Assembly (NCBI GenBank): GCA_037783415.1
Contig: JAZGTN010000022.1
Coordinates: 8,096,001 to 8,160,000 of the forward strand
Length of the DNA: 64,000 nt
From: Leptasterias polaris
Taxonomy: Eukaryota > Echinodermata > Asteroidea > Forcipulatida > Asteriidae
Direction of reading: 5' to 3'
This document shows positions 34,001-46,200 of the stretch, piece after piece. Position 1 is the stretch's first letter, and each line of letters starts with the position of its first letter. Both the position numbers and the translations under genes were made by a program. The notes below the pieces were generated by a model. It was not told where the DNA came from, did not search any database, and worked only from the letters and a program-made list of their open reading frames with translations.

Positions 34001-35640
34001 GTTTGTTAATGTTGATTAGTCTTTGTCGTATTACTAAAGCCTACAGGTTTATAAACACTTAATTCAATTTATCATCCGTTGTGTTTGTAGGATAGAAACT
34101 TTCTCCCTGGAATTTGTGTTCACCATTGGTGACAGAGTGGAAATTTCTTCTGAAAGCGCACTCCTTTGACTCAACTTCCTTCAACCCATGACAATGCGAA
34201 ACACACACCGGGAAAGAATCCCTGACACAGACTCATTCAAAGTTCGTTTTAAAATGATGGATCTGATAAGCGTTCAACAGTCCAATCAAAAGAAGCAATC
34301 GAATTTCAAACGTTTAACATTCATTGGTCAAATAAGATCATTAAATTTCGTAAAAGCTAGCAGTAAGAGCTGGTCGACCATTCTATTGTATCAATAATTG
34401 TAAATAGGTGGTAGAGATTGTAGTCTAAAATTTCTGTTAATGAAAAAAAATTGCTGAAACAAACCTGAATGAGAAGAACGAAATAATGGTGTGCACAGAA
34501 AAACAAATTGAATGCAAAAGTGGCTAAAAAATAAGCCCTAAATTAAATGGAATGCAAGAAACTGAACGATTTTTGCTAAATTTTACTTACATTGTCCGAG
34601 AACATTCGTAACCAGTATACAAAAGTGGCCATTATTTTTCACCTCCGAGCCTCGGTTTGGGAACATTGATAATGATGGAAGAAAACTTAAAATAGAAAAC
34701 ATAAAAATACAAATGCCACTCACATTGTTGCCAGAAGACATGTTTCTTTTATCTTTGATATTTTGATCTCTTATTTATCTTAACAAAACAAAACAAAAAT
34801 GAAACTATACTCAACTTCTTTAGGAAAACAAAATTTATTTATAATAGAAATCCCATGTATTTTAAATTCACAATTTTATTAGTATTATGATAGAAAAATA
34901 CTCTACTTGTATTTCTATTCTCTTTTCATTCAAGTTTACTACAATATCAGGAAAATATTATTAGTCTATACAAACAAACCCAATTATCGAGCCATTAAAG
35001 TTTTGAAACACTTCGGGTTAGGTCCCCTTAATGAATACACAATGCTCATTATTATTCTATGGTCTCATTGTGACGCAGGGGGCAGCAGACAGGTTGAGTA
35101 TTTCTGAGCATGTGGACGCTTCCGAAAATAACACAACTTTTAAAGATCAGAAGGTCGTGGTTTTTATGAATTGTTGAAAATGGTTCAATATTGTACCCCT
35201 TGGGATGTTGACTTTCGACCTTAAGCGTTTTGGGCAAACTGGCCCTCTAAAAATTGCCTTATTTTGCGAGGATCATTTTTTCCCAAATGGAGTCTGACCA
35301 GTTTATCCGTTCAGGAGCGTTTCTAAATTTTTACTTTAACCTTGGATATGGGCCTAGCTCAAAAGCTAACCGGCTAACCTCCTAAAAATTTAAAAGAAAA
35401 TTGAAGTTTAGTTGTCAGAAAACATATTTGATTTGTTTTAAGAGGCTGTGAGATTTTTGATTTTTTGTTTAATTGGAAGCGAATAATAGTATGCTGCACC
35501 CGCAAATGTAAATCTGCTGCCACCAAGCGTCTTGAAATGTCTTCCATTGCCAAATACACTGCCATGGTATCTAGAGCTTTGACATAGCACTGGTACCAGT
35601 CCTATTCAGTTCCTTCATTTTCAAGTTGTTGGAAACCCTT
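31080..35640. other. 4.5 kb without a supported gene
   Basis: AT-rich sequence. It holds C runs near 31531 and 32087, a short 'cagggcccagtttt' repeat at about 33065-33115 and a diverged dispersed repeat at about 35130-35575 that also occurs at 52620-53010. Open frames of up to 112 codons lack family matches and splice support. Confidence 0.5.
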
Positions 35641-35657
35641 GGGTACTTTACGGGGTT

Positions 35658-38600
35658 CTATCCAACGTTGACGTCTTCTGTCTCACGGGGTCGACCTTCG
35701 GGAAAGTTTCCACCACCTCCTTCGTCCCATTCTCCATCTTGACTCCGTTCTCCATCTTGACTCCGTTCTCCATCTTGACTCCGTTCTCCATCTTGACTCC
35801 GTTCTCCATCTTGACTCCGTTCTCCATCTTGACTCCGTTCTCCATCTTGACTCCGTTCTCCATCTTGACTCCGTTCTCCATCTTGACTCCGTTCTCCATC
35901 TTGACTCCGTTCTCCATCTTGACTCCGTTCTCCATCTTGACTCCGTTCTCCATCTTGACTCCGTTCTCCATCTTGACTCCGTTCTCCATCTTGACTCCGT
36001 TCTCCATCTTGACTCCGTTCTCCATCTTGACTCCGTTCTCCATCTTGACTCCGTTCTCCATCTTGACTCCGTTCTCCATCTTGACTCCGTTCTCCATCTT
36101 GACTCCGTTCTCCATCTTGACTCCGTTCTCCATCTTGACTCCGTTCTCCATCTTGACTCCGTTCTCCATCTTGACTCCGTTCTCCATCTTGACTCCGTTC
36201 TCCATCTTGACTCCGTTCTCCATCTTGACTCCGTTCTCCATCTTGACTCCGTTCTCCATCTTGACTCCGTTCTCCATCTTGACTCCGTTCTCCATCTCGA
36301 CTATTCTCCATCTTGACTCCGTTCTCCATCTTGACTCCGTTCTCCATCTTGACTCCGTTCTCCATCTTGACTCCGTTCTCCATCTTGACTCCGTTCTCCA
36401 TCTTGACTCCGTTCTCCATCTTGACTCCGTTCTCCATCTTGACTCCGTTCTCCATCTTGACTCCGTTCTCCATCTTGACTCCGTTCTCAGAGGCGAGTGC
36501 TTTGTTCGGATGGACGCTGGCCGTTCCTTGGACGTCTTCATCAGCAGCCTCTTTGCTCGATGCTGTGGTAGTCTTGGTGCGTGGTGCCATGGGCTCCTCC
36601 GTCGAACCGAGGTCCGAGAGATCGCTCTCTGTCTGCCCGGCCTTAAATTCCTCCGAGTCTGTACTGGCGTTATCACCACAGGGTGGCTGAAATAGACCAC
36701 GATATAACCAATCAAAGGTTAGGTTGGAAAACAAGCTTGTGATACTTTAATTTGCGGCCCGAAAAGAGGCTAAATTGATTGACTTACGATGTAGTCAGTA
36801 TCGTTTTGTGAATCATAACTCTTGTTCAGTTGCTCCATGACGGTCATTTCTGGCTCTTCCTTTTCTCCTGCGCCTGCTGTTCCTACAGACTCTGCAAAGT
36901 TAAATTATACAATAATCCGATAGTTTTAAATCGCTTCAGATAGAGGGAAAAAATCAAGTCACCAGGTATGTTACGGTGCTTGATATTCAAAATACTGACT
37001 GCATTCTGTTCATATTATTATACCATTATGATTAGTATACACATTATACACGATAATTAACACAACACTGACTTCAATGAAATTAGAACACCGAGTGTTT
37101 GTTTCAACAAACACTAATTTCTAGATATACCTTTATGACTGTAGAGCCATGTTGTTACATTCAAATTAGCAGTGGGGCGCCCTCAGGTAGAGGTTAAAAA
37201 GAGGTTGGCATTGCTCATACCGCGTGCCGCGTGTACTTAGAATTGTGCCTCCACTGTCTCATCTTGTTACGTCTTAAGACGGATGAGATGACGTCAATAT
37301 AAGGTCTATGTAACCATATCGAGGCTGGGTATAAAATAGCATGATCCCTTTTATGAAATGAGAGTTACAAGCATCTCTGTCATTGTGGATATTAGGAACG
37401 TGTCAACAAAAATTGCCAGAGGTTTATTCACGTAATCTGACACTCACTATTTACTGTTTTTTGTTGACCTTCGACCTTCTCAATAGTCTGTGCTGCACTT
37501 TCTGCCGGGATGGATGCTGCACGAGGAGCAAGGGGCTTAGTGGGATTCTCCTCGGCACTAAGTTCCAATTCCTCGTCCTCTGTCTGCCCATCAATGTACT
37601 CTTCGGAGTCTGTGCTGACCTCAGCATCGCATGGTGGCTGTGAAAGACGAAACAATGGATAACTACCAGCGCAAAAACTAGGGTAACATTTTAGGGGGCG
37701 CAAGGGGGTGCACAATTTTTGTTATTGGGGGATATTTTCTCCCCGGTTTATATTTTCATTTCTCCAAGCCCCTTATCGGCGCTCTTGTTATGCCATTACT
37801 ATTTAAGACAGATTGACCCAAGTGTACCAAAAACACATTGTGTTTGAAAAAAATTGTTTTTAACATCGAAATTATCACAATAAAGCTGATAAATGTAACA
37901 TTTTACTCTGGCAATGTTTAATCTCAAAGGTCCAGATTTCGAATGGGGGAACCGACGGGGATGGGGCACGTTCAACCCTGTAGCGATGCCATTGACTATA
38001 CCTAATGCGCACCATCACTATAACAATGAAATTATAATCATGAGCTTAAACACAAGTAGTTTTGTATGTTGTTTTTGTTGTTCTCGGTCATTTCGGGCTG
38101 ATATAACAGCTATTAGGTCCCTACCTCATAATCTTCATCTTCTTGTGAATCATAGCTCCTCTCCAACTGCTCCAAGCATCCCATCTCCTCCTCTTCGTCA
38201 TCACTCTCTTCAAAGTCTTTTCGCTTACTTGGAGTGACAGAGGATCGTCCCTTCACTGGGCTGTTGTCAATTCCCTCTGCAACACCAATCAGAAACGAGT
38301 TTTAAATAATTATTGATAACATCATCTGTAAAAACAAAATACATAATGTTGTTATAGGCTTTCTTGGTCATTTTTGGCATATGAGCGGCCAATTTAAACG
38401 GTAGGCTCTACTTCATTTTATTTCGGGTGAAATTGAAAGATCCTCATAAGAGCCCTCCAATTTCAACTAAGCAAAATGTTCTCTTGCGTTGGGCAATTAA
38501 AAAAAAAGATAACCATTCAATTTCGCAGCATGCATTTGGTCATTCAAAGTCGTTTATAGACAACCATTGTTAGAATTGTGCAGCTGTATTGACACTTTGT

Positions 38601-41600
38601 TAAATAACTTTTAGATTTTAAAAATGTATAACAATTGTTTACTAATTGTATGATAATCACTTCCTGATGATCTTCGACAACGATTGCGAAATCTCTTTTC
38701 GCAAAACGAAAGCGAAAGTAAGAATTTAGTAGAAATCTCTAGTTGTGCCTACTCTGCTAAATACACCGATCCATTAAGCTACGCCCATTTCTCATTGACC
38801 AATCTCAACCGCGAAATCTGATCACCATTTGAGCCGTTTGGTGATCTTTGCACTAATGGTGATCGGGTTTCGCGGCTGTGATTGGTCAACTCGTAAGGAG
38901 GCGGGGCTTAATGGATCGATCTATTGAACGCCGATTTCACGAGACTAAAACGAACGACTTTGAATGACAGATTCAACTGAAAGGGTAAAATCACATGAAG
39001 TACGAATGCATGAAAGTGAAACTGGCTGCTCATTTGCAAAAAATGACCGGGACAATTTAGTGAAAACAGTGAGAAAGGTATATCAATATCTTTAATTTAT
39101 CTTTATCTTATCTTAAATTACTGGAATAAGGTTTGTACTTGATATAAAATTCATACACATAATAATAGGAGTCGGGGAGGGTGGGGGGGGGGGGGGTGTC
39201 CAAAGTCCAGATTTAACTTGTATGATATCATTATCAATAGTGTTTGTGGCAACCTTCAAAATAACAGAATTTCAACTCACTGTTCCCGGACACGTGAAGT
39301 GTCCCTTTAGCACACTCAAGCCACTTTATTTCCACGCCTACATCACGCAGGGTATCGGTCACGGCGTAAAGGGTGCATCGGCAGATTCTAGTCATGAAGC
39401 TAAGTTGCTGAAGTCTCTTCTTGGCCACCACCCTACGCCGTTCCTCGACGGATGTGTCAACAGAGGGCGCCTGGTCGAGGAGAGAGCTCAGCCATCGTTC
39501 AACACATCTCAGTAACACGACCTGGAGAAATATTTTTTGAATTAGCTTCATGGAAAAAACCCCAATATCTTTACCATCTTTGTTATTTTCTCTTATACCA
39601 ATGGCAGGAATAAATGTGAATTTTCGTTATATAAAGATAAAATTAAACCTATATCTCAAAGCTAATACAGGCACGTTTACACAGTTATAGTTAACACTAG
39701 TTATATGATTTGTCCACAGTCAACATAAAGGGCATGCAACAGCTGTCACAGACAACATCCTCTACTTATAAATAGTTAACATTGATAAGCAAGAAAACAT
39801 ACCTTCGGTAAGTGGACAAAGTTTATGCCCTAAACAAAAATAAACAATAAACGCAGTGCACAGTACGATAGTACCATGAATTACCAAAAGAAAAATATCA
39901 TGCAAGTAAAACATTATTGCATAATGAGGCATACATTAAAAATACAAGGGGCTTCAATTTAAGTGACTTCCATTCTTGACAGGGACAAACAGTTCATGAT
40001 GAGGGCCAAGATGGTTTATACAAACAAATATTAAATTTATACGTTTTTTTCTAATGGACTGTAAAAATAGAACAGTCAATGAAGATCAGATTTAGTATTA
40101 AAATACCATTAACCTTGTTCACTCATAAGCAACATTCCAATGTGAACAATAATTTGTGATAATAAACTATTTACAAATCAATGATAAACATTGGTTAATT
40201 AGAATTTATACACTAAAGAATTCACACTAAAACAATGATATCACTCACCGAAACTTGCACAGCTTGAATCGAGTAGGCTTTGAGTCTAGACATTAGACTA
40301 GCACCAGCCTGTTCATTAACAAAATATTGTTATCATCGGTAACTTATGTCGTTCTGGCCTAAACATTTTTGTGAGAAGGGACTTGTAACAAGTTAATGTA
40401 TATTTGTAAGCTAACTCAGTATGGGAATCATCTTCAGAAAGAACTGTCTAAAATTTATGCCATCTTTAAAAAGAGGTTATTCTCATTTAACACACCAAGC
40501 GCCCCCAAATATGCATTTGGTGCATCATGGCCCACATTTATTAGAAGCATACAAATAACTTACCCCATAATTGTTGTATTCGGGCTCGTCTTTATCTTTG
40601 TTCTCTTTCGTCGAGTTATCATCACTTGCTTTCTTGCCCGGGTCTTGAGGAGTAGTCACCGGGTCTTGAGGGGTGATCGCCGGGTCTTGAGGGGTGATCG
40701 CCGGGTCTTGAGGGGTGATCGCCGGGTCTTGAGGGGTGATCGCCGGGTCTTGAGGTGTGGTCACCGGGTCTTGAGGGGTGATCACCAGGTCTTGAGGTGT
40801 GGTCACCGGGGTTCTCGGCTTTTCCAGACCCGCCAGGTACTCCAACGCAGAGGCAGCATAGTGGACCGTCAACTCGAGAGCGAGCACGGCCAGTTGTACC
40901 GGTGACGAGTGCCAGACAAACTGGATGCTTTTCGGAACAAACTGTCGTGGGACGATAATGACATTTATGGAAAGCTCCTTTAAAATTATTCAAATAACAG
41001 TATAGGAGTGTCTAATAACGCAACAATCAACAACCTTCACCATGAATTTATTCCGTTTACGTATTCATGTTGGAGCTATTGTAACTATGAACTGCCTGGG
41101 TTACAAACCACGCCAAAGAATACAACCTTAACAGAAAGTAGGTCCAAAAATATATCATCCATTACAAACTATTCTGAGAAGCTGTTGCCCTACCATGCCA
41201 AAGATTTAATAGTACGGCGGATAGCTGATGGAATTTGGCAATCAGTAAGAGTATGTTATGCATATGAGAAAGGTATTTGGCTATAGTGCCAGCGCAGATT
41301 TGCCCTTTAAAAAACATATGTGTAAATTTACAAGCAATGGAAACCATTATGCATTTCATTTCTTTTCTTTTCGGCAAACCACTTGATAGTCTACCTATAC
41401 ATTTTCCCAAAGGACTAATCTGTGATGGCCCTATAGCCAAACATCTTTCGTCTGACGTACTCTGTGTGCAGAAATCCATGCTTGTATAATCAAAGGCACA
41501 ACTCCCTAAAAATATGCCCCACTATAGATTTACATTGGCAGAAGCTCACTGCAAATCTTAACATAAAATGTCCTAATACTTGGTCTTACCTCAGTTAGAC

Positions 41601-41604
41601 CCAT
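35658..41604 (-). CDS. Unrecognised nine-exon gene with duplicated acidic exons and an 18-bp repeat exon
   Basis: Exons (minus): 41630-41590 (ATG at 41604), 40977-40564, 40308-40249, 39829-39803, 39521-39281, 38276-38125, 37637-37448, 36891-36788, 36686-35658. Every junction keeps phase, and the sum is 2232 nt, i.e. 743 codons plus stop. I do not recognise the family. Exon 2 begins ELSINVIIVPRQFVPKSIQF and ends in eight 7-aa units of the type TPQDPAI. Exon 5 has VVLLRCVERWLSSLLDQ and a basic RRRVVAKKR. Exons 6 and 8 are related (CLEQLERSYDSQEDEDY; VMEQLNKSYDSQNDTDY). Exons 7 and 9 are related (PPCDAEVSTDSEEYIDGQTE; PPCGDNASTDSEEFKAGQTE). Exon 9 then runs into 42 tandem 18-bp units. The acidic, Ser-rich composition and the KRKDFEESDDEEEE patch suggest a nuclear protein, as inference only. 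A 'gtgaga' donor at 35686 is an alternative to the final stop. Confidence 0.7.
35730..36488 (-). repeat. Exonic 18-bp minisatellite, 42 units
   Basis: Coding-strand unit 'atggagaacggagtcaag'. There are ten full units from 36483 down to 36304, one 16-bp unit (36303-36288), then 31 units down to 35730. In the gene's frame the first block reads MENGVK repeats. The 16-bp unit shifts the frame, and the second block reads DGERSQ repeats. Units are almost identical, which suggests recent expansion or homogenisation and likely length polymorphism. Confidence 0.95.
38425..39045. repeat. Dispersed repeat C, copy 2, interrupted by a MITE
   Basis: Same ordered blocks as 24505-24965. The 'gcatgaaagtgaaa' block lies beyond the palindromic MITE at 38762-38923, which must have inserted later. 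It lies in an intron of the nine-exon gene. Confidence 0.55.
38762..38923. mobile_element. Palindromic MITE, family P, copy 2
   Basis: Reverse complement of 4371-4532 over its whole length, with ends 'accgatccattaagc' and 'gcttaatggatcg'. Confidence 0.8.
40640..40812 (-). repeat. 21-bp coding tandem repeat (TPQDPxx)
   Basis: Eight units of 21 bp on the coding strand of exon 2 of the nine-exon gene, each giving TPQDPAI, TPQDPVT or a close variant. Frames on the other strand and in the second minus frame also stay open, but they are by-products. Confidence 0.85.
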
Positions 41605-42052
41605 TGTCAAGTCTCTCTTGAAGGCTAGAACTGCTAAAATACCCACAACAACTCGGTTTGGCTTCCGTCAAACTCAGGCTCCCAGCACCACGACTGCGAT
41701 ACACATTGCACCGGCTTGGCAGGAACAACAACGGGCCTACTGAATAACACAGACACCGCTGTATGTACTCGCTTTTACAAACCTTGTGAGAATTCGAACT
41801 ATTGTGTTAATTCGCGCGCCTGACGCAATGACCTTTTTGTTATGCAGATTTCTAAAATTCGTTGAATACTAAAACAGCTTAAAGCGAGAGTTCCACATTG
41901 GTACAAAGGAAGAACATTTTAAAAGTAACATTCACATATCATAATAAAATTGCATGGCCCGGTTTTCGCCGAAAGATTTTTTTAAACAATTGTTTTTCTC
42001 TGAACATGTTAAAGGCAAAATTGCTTATGGCTGGATGGTGGAGGTGATAATG

Positions 42053-42222
42053 CCGGTGTGGACGGAGATTCTGTCCCCTCGGAGATTCTGTCCCCCCATA
42101 TGGAGAACTGTGTACAAACTGCTTTTGATGGCGCCCTCTTTTGAATCATCCTCATCCAGACCACATTAATTTCCCATATGGGGACAGAATCTCCGGGGGA
42201 CAGATTTCCCTATGACACCGGG
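42053..42222 (-). mobile_element. CCGG-flanked MITE, copy 2
   Basis: Reverse-oriented copy of 22949-23108, again bounded by CCGG (42053-42056, 42218-42221). It contains 'tggagaactgtgtacaaact' and the inverted 'gagattctgtcccc' blocks. Confidence 0.8.
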
Positions 42223-42559
42223 ATCCCGATATATATATACTTTTACTTTTTAGTTACCTACCACTTATCATTGGCGGGGTTTTTTCAATGCAGTATATTA
42301 AATGAAAGCTTATGACTTTCTCGAAACTATAATAAAATACAAATAGCCATTTAAAATTTAAATCTACATTTCGGGTAAATTCGGTCAAAAATGGACCACG
42401 CATCTTTAAAGTATTAAAGTATTAATTTAAAGAAAATAAAAAACAATCGAAGGCAGTTTACAAAGAGAACTTCCCATGGAATGTGCATGATTTGTTTTAT
42501 TTCAAACGGCTTATTTTATCCTTGTCATCCAGTTTATGAAAATATAAAAACGAGAAAAT

Positions 42560-43010
42560 AGAAAAATAGCTGTTGCAAACTGCTATCTTAAAATGACAAC
42601 AATTACAACAAATTGTTATAGTCTAACAACTTCTTGTCTTTGCCTTCTCCCCTTGTCCACATATATTTCCCCTTTTAGTCTGTTTCATTCACTAATTAAT
42701 TACTTGCTTTTAGTCTGTTTCATTCACTAATTAATTACTTGTTCTCCCTCTTCCCGTCTTTGTGTTGGTCCTTTGTTTTTCCAACCTCTTGTTGTAGTTA
42801 AACCAACCCCTTCCCTCTACTCCCTTTGTCACCCTCTTCATTGTTCATCCCTTGCGTTTTCTTTGTGTTTTCTGCCTCTCTCTCTTTTTACGATTCTTTC
42901 CACTTGACTGCATTACACTTGTATACCTATTTATGTGTGTTGTGTTGTGTTGTCATTTAGCCTTCGAGAAAGACTCTGCTAGCTTCCAAACGTCAGACCA
43001 TTAAAATGTT
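42560..43010 (+). mobile_element. Penelope-like element 3' fragment
   Basis: Pyrimidine-rich sequence that is the reverse complement of 59440-59810 in order: 'ccttctcc' near the start, 'aattaattacttg', then 'ttcgagaaagactctgctag' and 'cgtcag' at the end. The flank 'tagctgttgcaaactgct' also recurs at about 60225-60245. A 36-bp segment around 42685 is tandemly duplicated. No coding part is present. Confidence 0.6.
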
Positions 43011-43211
43011 GCAAAATATAAATAAGAGCTCGCAAAAGCACTAGAGGGTTAAAGGAAACTATCACATCACTTTTAATATGTGCTTATTTGTGTTATGGAT
43101 CGAAAGCTAAGGCCATCTACCCTACTAATTTTATATATATATATATAAGTATATTTATTTTTTGCCTCATGTCACTATAAGAGAACACGGTGTGCTCTTA
43201 AGAACACGTTC

Positions 43212-46200
43212 TTATCCACATCCCTCCTCTTCCACATGGTACTTTGGCTTCTCGACATCTTCAATGGTCTGCGGTTGTTTCATCCCAAGTGTCTCGTGAA
43301 GAACCAACACACTCAGTCCAGCTAGCACTGACAGCCCTCCAAAAAACACCATAGGTATCCAACCAATCACTTTGCCCTATAGGGATAATACATTATAATG
43401 TGATTTTGTTATTGTTCTATTTTTCTCTCACAAACTAAAATTGTATGAATAATAATTCCAATGAGGGGCCAATCTAAAACACAGTCTAGTCTGGCACCCT
43501 GTGTGCGCATGCATTTTTGAGACCAAAATGGCTTCTAATCGCAAAATATCAAACGGCTCTGTCTTGTGTAAAACAAAGGTCGCCCTAAATTGGCAAAACC
43601 CGACTCTACAACTGCCGTAAGAAAAAGTGTTTGAACAAAGATTTCTCGTGATAAAAAGGATCTTACCAAATACATGATTATCGGAGCGAGTACTCCGCCA
43701 ACACGAGACGCAAAAGACGACAACCCAAGTCCGAGATTTCTACAATGAGAACGAAAGATTGTGGTAGAAAAAAACTCTCGTTGATTTGTTTCGGGAAAAG
43801 TGATGATAGTGGGATACTGAACCTCCATTATTGTGGAGTGACGTGTAAGGGAGGGTACACTTCCGGGTCGGGCTTGACTCAATGCTGGGCCAGTGTGACC
43901 CGGAATCTGTGTCAAAATTACCCAGAAAAAGGTAGGTCAAACTGACGCAGAAGCCGAGTTGAAATCAAAATTTTCAACCACTTTCCTGGTCATACTGACC
44001 CAGGAAATGGGTTAGGCTCCTAAGACCCGGAATCCAGGTCAAGTCTGACGTGGGAGTTTTTAGAGTGCAGTGCTGTTACAGTCTAGACTTTACACATTGT
44101 AAATAATAACGTTTAGACCATCAGCAAGACATCAAATTACTGAAACAAAAAATTCACGACTCAATGGTTGTGTTACTTTTGCGAAATTTGATATAAAAAT
44201 TCAAGGAAATAACTAATCTTATATCCCACGGAAAGCCATCTGCTAATCCCTGCTAATCATCTGCTAAGCCATTACTTATCCCTGCTGAGGGCAGGGAGGG
44301 GTAAGCACTGGAAGGAAAACAGACTACAATACCTAACCACTGTTGGGTAGAGCTCCGAAGCATAGAGAAACACGATCGCATAGGAACCGGCGATACCAAA
44401 CTTGCCTAGCATGGCCGTGGTTACAATCAGAGCAGTAAGGTCTGTACCGGATTCTAAACATAAACAATCAAAAAACAGAAAATCCAATCACATACAGGCA
44501 TCGTGGAAGTCGCAAACATTCAAATAGTTGTAAACTGACAGTATACACGCCAAAATCAGTAGACAGATACCAGCAGAAGGGGTTGAAGCTAGCTGAGTTT
44601 AAGGCATATCCGTCTACTACACTTCACGCCATTTTGTCTTTCCAACAACAGGAACATACAAAAGGGGCAAAATAATTTGTTTCCCCTTCCTCCAAACACA
44701 TCGTGTTGTGATTATTGGTCTTACGGAAGTCCCCTATGTGGGGTCTTGATGGCAACAACAGAACAATGGACCCCACAATGTAATCTCAATAAGAACAATG
44801 GACCCCACAAGGAAATTCTTTAGAAAAGGGAATAGTACAACAATAGCAGTACCACACAAACCGGATCCGTAAGGTTGTGTGGGTGCGTTGCGGCGATCAG
44901 CAGTACAATCGTTCCCATCATGTAACACACTGCATCCTTACCAAGAATTTGTACCAGCATCAGCCCGTCCCAGCGGTCTTGAATCAGACCAGTTGGGCCA
45001 GAGGGACGGTAAAGCAAGCAAAGCCACGGAATTGCACCCTGATGAACACATTGAAGGAATGTTTGACATACTGGACGTACCTGTCATTTTAGGAATGAAT
45101 GCAGTCGCAATGCAGGCAACACCTCCTACAACGTGGAATACACACAGGGGCAAACGACGTCCAAACCTTTTAAAGAATCATAATAAACAAAGAGGGCGCT
45201 AATTCGTTAAATAAAAACTCGCCGGTTTCTTTAGAGTTCACATTTCTTTAGTAAAATCTGAAGGTAAAGCCCGACATTTTCACTTAGGAAATCTTCAAAC
45301 TACGCTGCATCATTATAAATCCTTGTATGTATTTCTAAAATACAGATTTGTGTTTGTTTGCATGCTTCAAAGCTTAGAAACCTGGCGGCAGCATTCATTA
45401 TTGACAATTTTTATCTGAGCCAAAATATAAGACAATAACAAACAAAACATTTTGTAGGAGTTCGTCACCAGAACCCTGCGCAACGCCCTCAATGATTTTT
45501 GTTTTTTTACCAAATAACGACTGCAGTGGAGTCTATTTACGTAAGGATCTCCGCAGTCCCTCTAAGGAAGAAGTTGGTATGATGGTGTAATGTATAGAGT
45601 ATCTTTACCAAGTAACGACTGCAGTGGAGACTATGTAAGCAGGGATCTCCACAGCCCCACTAAGGAAGAAGTTAAGATACGGATCTCCAGCTAAGCTGCT
45701 GGTGTTCAGTGACAGACCGTAGTATACCAGGCTATTGACGAACCTTTAAAATACAAGAACGGGAAAATAACCAATACGGCGCAACACTTCATCAATATAT
45801 GCTTTACTTTGAAAATATACCTGGTTTGTTTATGTGCGAAAAACAAAAATTACATTCATACCCATGTTTACAATTACCTGGTTATGGTGTGTATAATATA
45901 CTAAATGTACAATTGAAGTTAATAATCTATCCACTGTACTCCACTTTAAATTGCTTTAACGTTTTACCACTTTGTACCTTTAACTTGAAAAGCTTCCGGT
46001 TCAAAGGGTATACCCTGAACTGTTGTTTGATTGAAACAATCTTGCATTATTTAAATGGAACATCTAGTACTTTACCGAGGTAGGGCTCCAACTAGTACTT
46101 TACCGAGGTGGGGCTCAAAGGTCAAATTGGGTTTCGTGATGTACTCATTTTCCAATAGTTCTTTTGTAAGTTGGGGAAAATTGCAGCTTGCTAACCTCAC

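Noticed and set aside
35730..36488. CRISPR-like array
   Set aside because: Direct 18-bp units without spacers, inside an exon of an animal gene.
35739..36695. 318-codon plus-strand open frame of LTPFSI repeats
   Set aside because: Antisense of the 18-bp coding repeat. The minus strand has the splice sites and the paralogous exons.
40622..40993. Second minus-strand frame (SRPGDHP repeats, 123 codons)
   Set aside because: Shadow of the TPQDP-repeat exon. Only the TPQDP frame agrees in phase with the neighbouring exons.
44734..45017. Hydrophobic minus-strand frame ([22 protein letters not shown]) between SLC22 exons 7 and 8
   Set aside because: Exons 7 and 8 join directly in phase and match the family without it. 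No fitting acceptor or donor was found.
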